DNA from: Gracilaria domingensis
Lineage: Eukaryota; Rhodophyta; Florideophyceae; Gracilariales; Gracilariaceae
Length of the DNA: 64,000 nt
Assembly: GCA_022539475.1 (NCBI GenBank)
Contig: VCMS01000196.1
Location: 1 to 64,000 of the forward strand
Direction: 5' to 3'
The notes beneath the pieces were generated by a model. It was not told the DNA's origin. It made no database searches and was given only the letters and a program-made list of their open reading frames with translations. The translations under genes were made by a program, and so were the position numbers. Positions 10,211 to 18,937 of this stretch are shown here, piece by piece (the stretch's first letter is position 1; each line of letters opens with the position of its first letter).

Positions 10211-10444
10211 TGTGATACAGAGAGACTTGATGTCCGATCTGGAAACAATAAAGTGAAAGTGGTGATGACTGCTTGTCTTCTCCGGAGAGAAAGGCGAGAC
10301 AGATCGAACCGCGGACTTTATACTGCTCGGGGCGTGCTTGCTCGCGGAGGACTGAGATTCCTCGGAGGACGCGCCGTAGCTTGTAGTGACTAAACTAGAG
10401 ACAGAAGTGTAGCTATGAGCTTGAGGAGATACTACTGCGTTACA
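10211..10444 (-). repeat. gypsy-C 3' LTR
   Basis: 234 bp, TGTGATACAG at the low end and GCGTTACA at the high end in plus-strand reading. It matches 13659-13892. Confidence 0.93.
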
Positions 10445-11060
10445 TTCGCTCCTTCTTTGGCTGAAGATGTCCTCATCGAAATCTGGGTAGAGAGAAAAGA
10501 CTTGACGGCCTCCTTGCAATTACGCAGTGCGGTTTGTGGTAACCATAGAGCATCGTCCTCGCCTTCGCTTACAAACTGTACGAGATAGAAAACCCGGCGG
10601 TTGAAACGTTTGCGCGCTAGCACAGTAGCGACTTCCTGCTGCACCGATCCGTCAACTTCAATTACAATATCCAACGGGCCCTTGTCGGATTCGTAGAAGC
10701 GGCGGAGTTTTGAGACGTGGAAGACATCGTGGGCGCGGCGCAGAGTAGAAGGTAGTTCGATACGGTAAGTGACTGGTCCAAGCTGTTTGCGAATGCGGAA
10801 TGGACCAATGAATCGCGGTTGCCATTTCTTCGGCAGTGGAGAAAGTCGCGTAAGAGATAAAGATTCGGCGCGGAGTAGTACGAGATCATCGACAGCAAAC
10901 TCGACATGACGTCTGTGGCGATCAGCGTAGTACTTCTGAGTTGAAACTGCGTTAGCCAGGTGATCACGAGCCACCTTAACCATCGCTTTGCGGTGCTGAA
11001 TGTAATCTAGCGCGGACTGTGCTGGTTCGGTGCAATGTTTCAAAGCGCGAGTGACAGGAT
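10432..11060 (-). pseudogene. gypsy-C integrase C-terminal domain plus chromodomain
   Basis: This frame gives the region after the integrase core: KYYADRHRRHVEFAVDD, then the GPY/F-type module (WQPRFIGPFRI), the SKLRRFY end of integrase, and a C-terminal chromodomain-like segment (VATVLARKRFNRRVFYLVQF...ALWLP). Chromodomains at this place direct chromoviruses to particular chromatin. The frame overlaps the RT frame in another phase above 11040. The join with truncated RT lies near 11050, where everything between RT motif YIDN and the integrase tail is missing. Confidence 0.75.
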
Positions 11061-11637
11061 ATTGTCGATGTAAAGGGCGAGACAGCGGCAATTGAGATGA
11101 CGTAACGCGGAGGCGATGAGGCTGGAGAAGGCTGCGGGTGCATTGCAGAGACCGAAGCACAGCACACGCCACCCAAAAGAGCCGAAGCGAGTTCTGATAG
11201 CTGTCTTATGGCAGTCTTCGTGCTTAACGCGCATCTGATGGTAGGCGCCGACGAGGTCGATCTGAGAAAATATCGTAGCGCCTGAGACTTGATCCAGAGC
11301 CTCATCAATGAGCGGTAGAGGCGTGGCGTCTGGGATTGTGATCCGATTGAGCGCACGGTAGTCACAGACCATGCGCAGTTGTCCAGACTTCTTGCGGACA
11401 AAGAAAACCGGAGCTCCGAATGGGGAGGAGGACGAACGGATGAGACCTTTCCGGAGTAGTTCATCCAATGTATTTCGGAGCATATTGAGCTCTTCATGAG
11501 AGAGCCTGATAACCGGGCGAACAGGAGGAGGTTGGTCCGGAAGTAGGTTGATTTCGAAGTCGTGTTTGCGCTGCGGGGGTAGCTCGTACTGTAGTTCTTC
11601 TTTGAATACGTCCGCAAACTCGTCGACGATAGGAGCC
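11040..11637 (-). pseudogene. gypsy-C reverse transcriptase, 3'-truncated
   Basis: In the same frame as the protease, separated only by a TAG at 11640-11642. It shows PVFFVRKKSGQLRMVCDYRALN (fingers/palm), QIDLVGAYHQM with the first catalytic Asp, and FGLCNAPAAFSS. It ends in LYIDN where YxDD is expected, so the second Asp of the catalytic pair is Asn. It then terminates a few codons later at the deletion junction. Confidence 0.8.
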
Positions 11638-11639
11638 AG

Positions 11640-12311
11640 CTAAGTGTGGCAGTCAACGGACGCAGAAGGCTGTTGATTAGGTTGTAAGCAGAGCGCAAAG
11701 AGTTCGCAAGCGCGCTTCTTAACGAGGCGACGCATGCGGTTGAATGAGATTGTCGGTACCGTAGGGTTAGTCTTAGGCTTTGAAGAAGGAGACTGGTGAC
11801 GTGGGAACACTTCCATACGAGAACCATCTGCACGCTTGATGGTTAGTGAATACGCCGACCAATCGACATATGGTCGTACTTCCCGAAGCCATTGACGACC
11901 AACAGTGACAAACGGAAGCCCATCTTCGGTGTCTTTCATGTCAATGACGTAGACTGACACTGGGGCTTCGCTGTCTTCGACAGCAATCGATGTTCGTGCC
12001 TGATATAGAATCGGCACGAAAGAGTTGTTTCCAAGTTCAGTAAAGAGGTAGTCGGAAGTTTCCAGAAGCAGGCCACGCGATCGTGCGGTGTTCAGCGAGA
12101 CGAAGGCGTGTGAAGCACCTGGGTCCAGGTGAAAGGCAACAGGACGGCCATTCAGCAGTCCATCGTAAATCATCTCGCCGATTGGGTCAACGTCGATAGC
12201 AGAAAGCTTTGGGTGGGTACCGACGTTGATATTATCCGCACCATGGTGTGGCGTGGCTAGTTTTTCGAGCAGCCTCGGTGAGCGGAGGCTCCAGCCACGG
12301 TGGTACGGCAA
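11640..12311 (-). CDS. gypsy-C aspartic protease region
   Basis: The 223-aa frame contains FHLDPGASHAFV at residues 61-72. This is the retropepsin active-site signature with DPGAS in place of the usual DTGAS, followed about 75 residues later by a LPFVTVGRQWL block typical of the second half of the fold. It is in a different frame from gag and the same frame as RT, consistent with Gag-Pol made by frameshifting. It ends at a TAG that probably replaced a sense codon. Confidence 0.75.
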   Translation of the reverse strand: MPYHRGWSLRSPRLLEKLATPHHGADNINVGTHPKLSAIDVDPIGEMIYDGLLNGRPVAFHLDPGASHAFVSLNTARSRGLLLETSDYLFTELGNNSFVPILYQARTSIAVEDSEAPVSVYVIDMKDTEDGLPFVTVGRQWLREVRPYVDWSAYSLTIKRADGSRMEVFPRHQSPSSKPKTNPTVPTISFNRMRRLVKKRACELFALCLQPNQQPSASVDCHT

Positions 12312-13606
12312 GGGTGACTAGTGTCGCTCCACGGTGCTTTTCCGCATTTCATGCAACGGTCGTGGGCGCGGTAGATTCGATTCTCCTGGGAGTTGCGGAT
12401 GTCAGCAGGTCCCCAGCAGTCATTAGATGCGTCCTTACCGATTAAAAATGGTTCAGTACTCTTATCGGAAGACACCTTTGAGGAGCGATCTTTGCCCTTA
12501 GTGTTCTTGGGCTTCGACGACTGGGCCGAAGTTCCTTCGTTCCAATTCTCCGAAATATACACCGTTCGGACGTAGTTGTAGACTTCAGACATTTTCGGGG
12601 GGTGACGGTCAGGGAATCGGATTGACAACTTCTTCTTGAACAGAACTGGTAGGGACAACTGGAAGAAGGTGAATGCTTCTGAGACAGGCGTGTCGCATAT
12701 ATCTACGAGCTGGCGAAACTTTGTGATATGGCTCTCAAGGAAGCCTTCGCAGAAACGCAATCGAATTAGCTGGACGCGTGCGAGAGCAGTCTCGTTGGCT
12801 GGGACGAACTCGCTGAGCATGGCGATCTGGAGTTCATCAAGAGAGGATACAGAATTTCCGTCGCGATTCAGACGTGCGTACCAATTGTCTGCGTTATCGC
12901 GCAAGAGACAAGACGCAATATGCACCTCTCGTGTGTCTGTTATGGATGGACAGAGCGTAGTTACCTTTCGTACGTTCGAAATGAACGACCTTACCTTGAT
13001 AGATGTGCGCTCGTTGTCTCGGCCATGGAAGGTCGAGAAGTTGGAGGACTTCAGAATCTCTAGGAGTGAAGTCGAGGATCCAGAGTTGGGAGTGTTCTGC
13101 GGCACTGCATTCTGGGGCGGTCCTCGGGGTGGTAATGATGGCGGGGAGGGTAACCTAGGTGGCGCTTCGAGGCGGTTTTGGATCGTATTAAGTTGGGCGA
13201 CAACCATGGACATGGTTTGCTGCTGTTCCTGAATCATGGAGAGAAGGGTTGTGGGCTGTACCTGTGGCAAAGAGTGCGGAGACTCCAAAAAGATCGGAGC
13301 AGTGTCTCCAACCGGGGCATGGGACGATTGAACTGAATGGACCGGGGCTGATTGCGCTGAGTGGTTACTTGGCGCGGGAGGCTCAGAGATTGCAATATTA
13401 GGGGCCGTGTTAGAATGATGCTGCGTTGATGGCTGTACCAAAAGTGGTGCTGGTGGAAGACCAGAGTGGCGTGATGAACTATGTTGCGACATAGTTTGTA
13501 TCGCCGGGGGTGCCATGTTAGGTCCGCAGGAAGGAGACGATCTGTGTCCTGCGGAGGGCGTCGGAGTGTTGCGACGGCCTGGTTTGGACTGGCAAGCCAA
13601 AGACAT
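12257..13606 (-). CDS. gag: gypsy-C Gag
   Basis: 449 aa from ATG 13606. A Pro/Ser/Gln-rich N-terminal 150 residues is followed by a retrotrans_gag-type capsid domain (about 195-335; NADNWYARLNRDG, LARVQLIRLRFCEG), a basic linker with KGKDRSSK, and a C-terminal Cys-His cluster (CMKCGKAPWSDTSHPC). The spacing of that cluster differs from the classic CX2CX4HX4C knuckle. Gag forms the virus-like particle that packages element RNA. The frame is intact and overlaps the protease frame by about 55 nt. Confidence 0.85.
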   Translation of the reverse strand: MSLACQSKPGRRNTPTPSAGHRSSPSCGPNMAPPAIQTMSQHSSSRHSGLPPAPLLVQPSTQHHSNTAPNIAISEPPAPSNHSAQSAPVHSVQSSHAPVGDTAPIFLESPHSLPQVQPTTLLSMIQEQQQTMSMVVAQLNTIQNRLEAPPRLPSPPSLPPRGPPQNAVPQNTPNSGSSTSLLEILKSSNFSTFHGRDNERTSIKVRSFISNVRKVTTLCPSITDTREVHIASCLLRDNADNWYARLNRDGNSVSSLDELQIAMLSEFVPANETALARVQLIRLRFCEGFLESHITKFRQLVDICDTPVSEAFTFFQLSLPVLFKKKLSIRFPDRHPPKMSEVYNYVRTVYISENWNEGTSAQSSKPKNTKGKDRSSKVSSDKSTEPFLIGKDASNDCWGPADIRNSQENRIYRAHDRCMKCGKAPWSDTSHPCRTTVAGASAHRGCSKN

Positions 13607-13658
13607 GGTTGAGAGAGTGGTGTTTTAGCGGCGAGGAACGTAAGTTGATGCTACCAAT

Positions 13659-13892
13659 TGTAATACAGAGAGACGTGATGTCCGTTGTGGAGACAATAAA
13701 GTGAAAGTGGTGATGACTGCTTGTCTTCTCCGGAGAGAAAGGCGAAGCAGATCGAACCGCGGAGTTTTTACTGCTCGAGGCGTGCTTGCTCGCGGAGGAC
13801 TGAGATTCCTCGGAGGACGCGCCGTAGCTTGTAGTGACTAAACTAGAGACAGAAGTGTAGCTATGAGCTTGAAGAGATACTAGTGCGTTACA
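13659..13892 (-). repeat. gypsy-C 5' LTR
   Basis: 234 bp matching 10211-10444. On the minus strand it is followed by TTGGTAGCATCAAC, a plausible tRNA primer-binding site. Confidence 0.93.
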
Positions 13893-14375
13893 GTAGTCAG
13901 TCAGTCACCGATACGGGCCTGGTGGAAAGTCTATCTCTCCATCTCGAGCTCCAGCAATATATTCGAGGGTTACAATCAGATTCTACAGAGTCAAATCGGA
14001 AACACCCAGACTGTCTCGAATGCTTGAAAGAGGACAATGAACCAGATCCTTTCATTTGTGCGCATTCTTCACTGCGTTTTGCTGCGGATATTTCTGATCG
14101 TGAGAAAAAGCTGCAGAAGAAAGAAACTCAGAAATTCCGCTGGCATTTATATCGTCATTTATCATCTCTGTTTAACCGGAAATGAATTGGCACTCCATCA
14201 GATGAAAGAGGTTCTAAGGCTGGCCAACAAGTCTGAAGAAGAGATAAATGAAAATATAATGTATAAAATCCTTACACGTGTTCGTTGTACCTATAAATGA
14301 AAACTTAAAAAGCATTTGGTGCGTTCAATCAATAGAAAACGAATTCGTAGCCCATAAACGTAGACCAAGTTAGCG

Positions 14376-14435
14376 GAGAGCGAAGCGTCTGAGAGCGAAG
14401 CGTCTGAAAGTGAAGCGTCCGAGAGCCAAGCAGAA
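14376..14435 (+). repeat. 15-bp tandem repeat (four units)
   Basis: Units of GAGAGCGAAGCGTCT at 14376, 14391, 14406 and a degenerate one at 14421. One plus-strand frame reads ESEAS repeats followed by a stop at about 14466-14468, so it might be a low-complexity C-terminal exon. Confidence 0.7.
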
Positions 14436-15090
14436 ACTCCCAGAAGAACTAATTCGCTCTGGTAGTCGAGTATAGAGCCACCCATGATTTGAATACTGCA
14501 CAAATACCACGGCCGCAACGCAGCCACCCATGAAACGCATATGCGTCCGCGTGTCGACAATGACGTCGTGTGCTACGGTGCGTTCCAATAAACCACCATC
14601 TTCGATTGAACCACAAGACCTTTTGGCTTTTCTATTCTTTCCAAACTTGCGTGTCCACATTTATGATGGACATGCCATATCTCATGGTGCCGGAGATACC
14701 CTGTTGCATGTGAGTAGGTCTACCGATACGATCAATTTATTGAACGACGTAACTCTAAGAAGAACAATTCTCTACGCTCACATCTCCCCAGCGTTATGTA
14801 TCCCTAACAATGTATATTGTCCGTTTCCTGCGCATCATTTCCTACTAATACATAGCGTTTTGACATTTCAGCACGTGGGAATTGCTAACACCGGCCATCC
14901 TTTCTGTGCTTCCATACCTTCGTCCGCCTCTATGTTAGCGCGTCTCAGGGATCGGCAGAGTAAGACATAGTACGAACGAAAGGGGAAAACTCGCAGTAGA
15001 ATAGGGAGCAAGGGAGAAAGACATAATGGGCACACCGAGAGAGCGGTAACTGGCTTGCGTCTTCTGCACCACTGCCTCCTGCTCCTCGGT

Positions 15091-15116
15091 CGCTTCTGGC
15101 TTTTGCGCCAGAAGCG
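15091..15116. repeat. perfect 10-bp hairpin
   Basis: CGCTTCTGGC, loop TTTTGC, GCCAGAAGCG. It lies about 350 bp downstream of the cyclodipeptide synthase-like gene. No function is assigned. Confidence 0.6.
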
Positions 15117-15469
15117 TTTATGAAGTAGTACCCAGAGAATAGCTCGAACTACCTCTGTAATCAGGTACAGCAATCACGTCCTCGTCGGCGCATATTTGCC
15201 TACTGTGGCTCATATGGTCGGCCCTATTGAAGGTACGAAGTGTACGGAGGGATGCAACAGTCCGCAAATCATTTTCACCGGTACTGGGTATTAGTTCCGT
15301 CCACGTCACAGTTGACTGTGCTCACCAGCGATGTGTGTAGTTCTGTCCGGGGTGAGCACAATCCGGATATTGGATTTGTACAGGAAATCCCGTCATCGTC
15401 CTCGTCTTACAGCGTACTACAAATTACGAATCAAGACCTGACGCATACGGTAGCAAGCCATGACTGCCC

Positions 15470-16318
15470 TCATAATACGGTCCGGACGGGAGCAGTGCTT
15501 CGAGAATCACAACACTCTATCAACTCTCTTCTCAGATCAGAGAACGAAGAATCTGTAAAAATATCGTATGCCAACTTCCACATCGTTGCACTATTGTCAG
15601 CTCTCATCTTAGCCAGCGTACTCGTGCTCTTCCAGTAAAGAAGTGTCTGATAACGCTTTCCAATATACGAAATTCCAGTAATACAAACAGCCAACTCACC
15701 CAGAACATATTTAACGGCATGAGTTTTTCGTTGTGATGTATACGGACTATTTGGTGTTCTTTGGTTGAGAAACTCCAATGCCACCTCGTCAGCACGTTTT
15801 CGGAAGACGTCATCACTGGAATAGTACTTATAAACAATAGCTTCGTGTGTCTTCTTGATTTCGCCATTTACAGTCTCCCATCGAATCAAATGAATCCGGT
15901 TGGGGTTTGCAGCATTGCTTTCTTTAATAGCATTAGATAGTGCTTCCATGTACAAGTCTTCACGATTTGAAGCCATTTGAAGAGCCTTTTCTGCACTTAT
16001 CGGACCTTTAGCCCCTACACCGTTCAAAACCATAATATTGTGCTGATTTATAGAGTCCATCATAAGGACAACAGAAGGGTATGGTAAGGATTGTAAAAGC
16101 GAAACTAGTCCTCTCGATCCATGCGGCTCTTTCAGTGGCGAATGTGCTAATACACTTACTGGCACGAAGACTCCAGGTTGTCGAAGCATCTTTTCTTTGA
16201 AATCGAACCTAAAATAAAGCCCTTCTCGTTGTCCTTCCTGAAGATCTTTATCTGACATCTTGAATACAACCAAGAAGTCGGGACGTCTTTGCGCGCGCGT
16301 GGAAAGATTGTAACTCAT
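15470..16318 (-). CDS. cyclodipeptide synthase-family protein (tRNA-dependent)
   Basis: This intact 282-aa frame matches the cyclodipeptide synthase family, which takes two aminoacyl-tRNAs and makes a cyclic dipeptide (diketopiperazine). It has a beta strand ending VPVS, with Ser55 where the acyl-accepting Ser (Ser37 in AlbC) lies; a basic helical region; IHLIRWETV; a YYSSDDVFRKRADEVALEFL helix; and the signature AVKYVLGELAV (Tyr204, Glu208) followed by LLYW (Tyr228). The spacings Tyr-4-Glu and Tyr-24-Tyr equal those of AlbC Tyr178, Glu182 and Tyr202. The residue after Tyr228 is Trp, neither the Gln nor the Pro of the two main subfamilies. Bacterial members are 220-250 aa, so this one has an N-terminal extension. 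No tailoring enzyme (oxidase, P450, methyltransferase) is adjacent. Family call is good; products unknown. Confidence 0.8.
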   Translation of the reverse strand: MSYNLSTRAQRRPDFLVVFKMSDKDLQEGQREGLYFRFDFKEKMLRQPGVFVPVSVLAHSPLKEPHGSRGLVSLLQSLPYPSVVLMMDSINQHNIMVLNGVGAKGPISAEKALQMASNREDLYMEALSNAIKESNAANPNRIHLIRWETVNGEIKKTHEAIVYKYYSSDDVFRKRADEVALEFLNQRTPNSPYTSQRKTHAVKYVLGELAVCITGISYIGKRYQTLLYWKSTSTLAKMRADNSATMWKLAYDIFTDSSFSDLRRELIECCDSRSTAPVRTVL

Positions 16319-16902
16319 CTATGTTTTTTAATCGAGTCACAACCGGGGTGTGTGACAAATACGCCAGTGGTGGAATAAACAGGAAATGAGGAGCCATTAC
16401 AGACATCCCTTGATATAAAACTACCGCGCAAAATGAATATCCATTGTAGAAGAATTTGAGTATAGTCCACCAGGTTGGGATCCCTTTCAGAGCCCTGTAA
16501 CAGCCACTTGTCAGATTACGGATAGAAGCATAATGTTCTAAATACAAAATAAGCAATTGTTTCATAAAAAATGCTTTTTATGTAACATCTCACTTGTGAT
16601 AGTGGGATACAGATAATTTGCAGTTTCAGTCATTTTCTAAGAGCCACAAAACAAAACAGAAACGGTTAACAGTTTGAAACAAAGTTGACCACCTACCCAA
16701 ACAGAACGTAACCCACAACAAAACCGATGTCATCCATACATCTATTTGTTTACATCTGCTACCCATAACGCTCAAATTATAACCGACAAAGACTCAACCT
16801 TATCGCTACATTGCTTTCAAAGTCCTGTATATAAACTTAACACTTTTCGTCCACATAAACTTTTCTGCTTCCTACGTTTCTTGTCTTCTTCAGACTATTG
16901 CC
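16319..16902. other. AT-rich spacer, probable left part of the pogo-like element
   Basis: Holds the promoter of the minus-strand synthase gene and probably the 5' part of the transposon. I could not find a left terminal repeat matching the candidate right end. Confidence 0.3.
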
Positions 16903-17907
16903 ATGAGTTCCCGTCTAAATTTGTCATTGAAACAAAGACAAGAAATACGTAATGAGCATAAGCGCCGCTTGGAAGAATCGCTGTCTGTTGATCGATTTCA
17001 TCTCGCTGAGTGGGCAAAAAAGAGATGTCGTCTCTCGAAGTGGCCAGCCCAAGCAACTATTTCGCGCATTCTAAACAGCAAGGATGATGCGAATCCTTCT
17101 TCTGCACGGTATCGGTTCAGGGAACACATTCGTTCTGAATCGGACTCAAGGAAGGTTATTTTACTCATTGATAATGCAAGTGTGCATGGAACAAGCGAGG
17201 TGCTCCCTGAATTTGATAATGTTGAGATAATGTTTTTGCCAGCAAATACAACCTCAAAGATACAACCTATGTATGCTGGCATTATTGCTTCTCTAAAGAA
17301 AAGATATCGTTGCTTTCTCTATGAAAGAGCATTAAATAATTAGAATATACAGGTCAGGGATATTTATAAAATTGACCAACTGTCGGCCATGAGAAGAATG
17401 AAAACAATTTGGCGTTCTTTACCAGATTCAGTTTTTTGCAATTGTTGGAAGCATACTGGGCTAGTTGGAGAGCTAGCAGTTGATGATGAGCAAGACAAAG
17501 AAGAGGCTGCGGTTGATAGGCAATTAGTCGTTGTTGTGAATGAGCTGGTCCCATCAAATGTTAGAAAAAAAATTTCAGTGGAGTCTCTTTTAAATGTAGA
17601 AGGAGAAGATGAGGATGTGACGTGTGTTCCAGCATCGGAGACCATTGTAGAGGACGCCATTAGCTCTACGAAGAAAGATGTAGACGAAGAAGAAGAGCAG
17701 GTAGGTGAAAGTTTAATTGAAGAGCTTTCAATTGATGAAAAGCTGACATATATTGCGGTGACTTTACTTACTTTAGAGGAGCAAGAGCACGTTAGCAAGG
17801 CGGCACTAGTTGCCCTTCGTGGTACTCAAAACATGCTGCGTACGAGGCGCCGTCAGGCTTTGACTCAGACGCGTATATCTTCATTTTTTGGTAACGAGTC
17901 AAATTAG
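16903..17907 (+). pseudogene. pogo/Tigger-like transposase, internally deleted
   Basis: Residues 1-60 form a psq/CENP-B-type helix-turn-helix (LSLKQRQEIR...ATISRILNSK). This runs straight into the last third of a DDE_1 domain: VILLIDNASVH with the second catalytic Asp at residue 90, and FLPANTTSKIQPMYAGIIASLK, where the third acidic residue is replaced by Tyr124. The second DNA-binding domain and first catalytic Asp are missing, so this copy is inactive. An in-frame TAG at 17341-17343 splits the frame. The same phase continues with DIYKIDQLSAM...CWKHTGL, an acidic region, and the extreme C terminus QTRISSFF, a canonical PCNA-interacting (PIP) box as known for pogo transposase. Confidence 0.85.
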
Positions 17908-18011
17908 AAGTGATTTGTAAGTTTTGAAGCTCTATATAGCTTTCCCTCGATACTATTCTTTCCAACTTTATTGAATATGATTCTTGTCTACGCCCCACAT
18001 TCTTATGTCAA

Positions 18012-18023
18012 GGGATGACTGTA
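18012..18023. other. candidate right end of the pogo-like transposon
   Basis: Read on the minus strand it begins CAGTCATCCC after TA, as expected for a pogo-family terminal repeat with a TA target. The left partner was not found, so this is tentative. Confidence 0.35.
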
Positions 18024-18448
18024 TATTTGTGGAGGCGTTTGGAGGCGTTTCTAATGGGGGTGTCCTCGCATGCCCTGGGACACCCCCCGCCAGATTTTTC
18101 CATATCTCCGAGAGAAGATAAGCGAAGCGCGGCAAGCAACCTGTGCTTACCTTGTCCTTCTCCCGCCTCGTCGGAGCCGCCGCCGCGCCGCGCTGGCACG
18201 GCGACGGCAAGAAGCCTTGGAGCGTGCGTCGCGCCGCGCTGGCGCGAAGCCGCACGGACGAATTGGACCACCGCGCCGCCTCGACGCAACGAAGCAGCGC
18301 TTCAAGGACGGTTACGCAATCACGCAGAAGCAGAACGTTTACTCAGACGCCATGAACGCAGGTACTATTGACGATGAGGGCTCTATACATCCCGAGTAAA
18401 CAGCCGTTAGGTTGCACGCATAGCAAAGAAGGACGAGCATTGTGAACT
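18024..18448. other. GC-rich stretch, coding uncertain
   Basis: All frames are partly open because of high GC; no family features. A repeated CGCGCCGCGCTGGC string occurs twice near 18185 and 18230. Confidence 0.3.
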
Positions 18449-18853
18449 CTACGGGGAGAGAAGGGCACGGATGGCATCGTGCACAAGGCGGAGGGCGCTA
18501 GCACGAGAAGGCGAGCGTTGTACCATCATGGCCAACGCTAGGCCCACGCCAATGCCACGTACGAAATGCACCAAAAGCTCGTTCAAGTTCTCCCTAAGTT
18601 CTTCTAACGAAGTACCGCGTTTGAAAAGAAAGTCGTACAGTGCATCCTCACAAGCCATGAGCTGAACTTGCTCTCGTTCCTCCTGTGCCTCTCCATCATC
18701 GTCCATCCCCTCTTCTTTCTCCTGGCGGATATCATCAACCGTCACTTCTTTCGCTTCGCTCTCGATGAGGATGGTGGACTTCGCCGTGGGAACGTCGGAG
18801 TGGTAGGTATCGTCGTCGGTCATGGCAGCCATAACTTCGTTCGGAGTCGACAT
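18449..18853 (-). CDS. small acidic protein of unknown function
   Basis: From ATG 18853 (MSTPNEVMAAMTDDDT) the frame gives 134 aa. The first half is acidic with a long Glu-rich stretch (EEGMDDDGEAQEEREQ), followed by an amphipathic helix and a hydrophobic segment (HFVRGIGVGLALAMM) that could be a single membrane span or a buried helix, and a basic end. The frame extends upstream to 19105, but a TATATATA box on the minus strand at about 18926-18937 sits roughly 75 bp before ATG 18853, favouring this start. Family not recognised. Confidence 0.45.
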   Translation of the reverse strand: MSTPNEVMAAMTDDDTYHSDVPTAKSTILIESEAKEVTVDDIRQEKEEGMDDDGEAQEEREQVQLMACEDALYDFLFKRGTSLEELRENLNELLVHFVRGIGVGLALAMMVQRSPSRASALRLVHDAIRALLSP

Positions 18854-18925
18854 GGTCTCAAGGAGGGGTAGCCGAAAGGCAGCGGCAAGCCAGAGGTAGC
18901 ATGACAGACCTGGAAGGCACCCAAG

Positions 18926-18937
18926 GGTATATATAAT
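18926..18937 (-). promoter_or_regulatory. TATA-like box for the acidic-protein gene
   Basis: Minus-strand TTATATATACCC about 75 bp before ATG 18853. This is inference from position and sequence only. Confidence 0.35.

Larger units (their letters stand above)
10211..13892 (-). mobile_element. gypsy-C: internally deleted Ty3/gypsy chromovirus
   Basis: Two 234-bp LTRs bound it (TGTRATAC...GTTACA), with a perfect 5-bp target duplication GTAGT at 10206-10210 and 13893-13897. The order on the minus strand is LTR, TTGGTAGCATCAAC primer-binding-like site next to the 5' LTR, gag, protease, partial reverse transcriptase, integrase C terminus with chromodomain, purine-rich tract, LTR. At 3.7 kb it lacks the end of RT, all of RNase H and the integrase catalytic core, so it cannot move by itself. 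The LTRs differ at roughly a dozen positions by eye (about 95% identical), pointing to a moderately old insertion. Confidence 0.93.
10031..14185 (+). pseudogene. host ORF interrupted by the gypsy-C retrotransposon
   Basis: The plus-strand frame is open from 10031 (after a TGA) to the target site at 10206-10210. It resumes in the same phase at 13898 and runs to a TGA at 14183-14185. With the element and one GTAGT copy removed, a 156-codon frame results. It reads as a normal soluble protein with LRDHLKSHAAALDNVDY on the left and a CLECLKEDNEPDPFICAHS cysteine-containing stretch and Lys-rich helix on the right. A CCTGCAG at 10067-10073 could be a splice acceptor for an exon starting near 10074. 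After 14185 the +1 frame continues plausible coding (HQMKEVLRLANKSEEEINE) to 14300, suggesting a further frameshift or intron. I do not recognise the family. Confidence 0.45.
14186..15469. other. region with weak coding signs and a short tandem repeat
   Basis: Apart from the 15-bp repeat at 14376-14435 and the hairpin at 15091-15116, I see only unassigned frames. The longest, 14530-14970 plus (146 codons), has no family features. Confidence 0.3.

Noticed and set aside
14530-14970. 146-codon plus-strand frame
   Set aside because: No domain, irregular composition and no supporting neighbour; kept as unassigned sequence.
16248-16565. 105-codon hydrophobic minus frame overlapping the start of the cyclodipeptide synthase gene
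   Set aside because: It runs into the synthase coding region in another phase and has no family match; it is probably a shadow over the 5' region.
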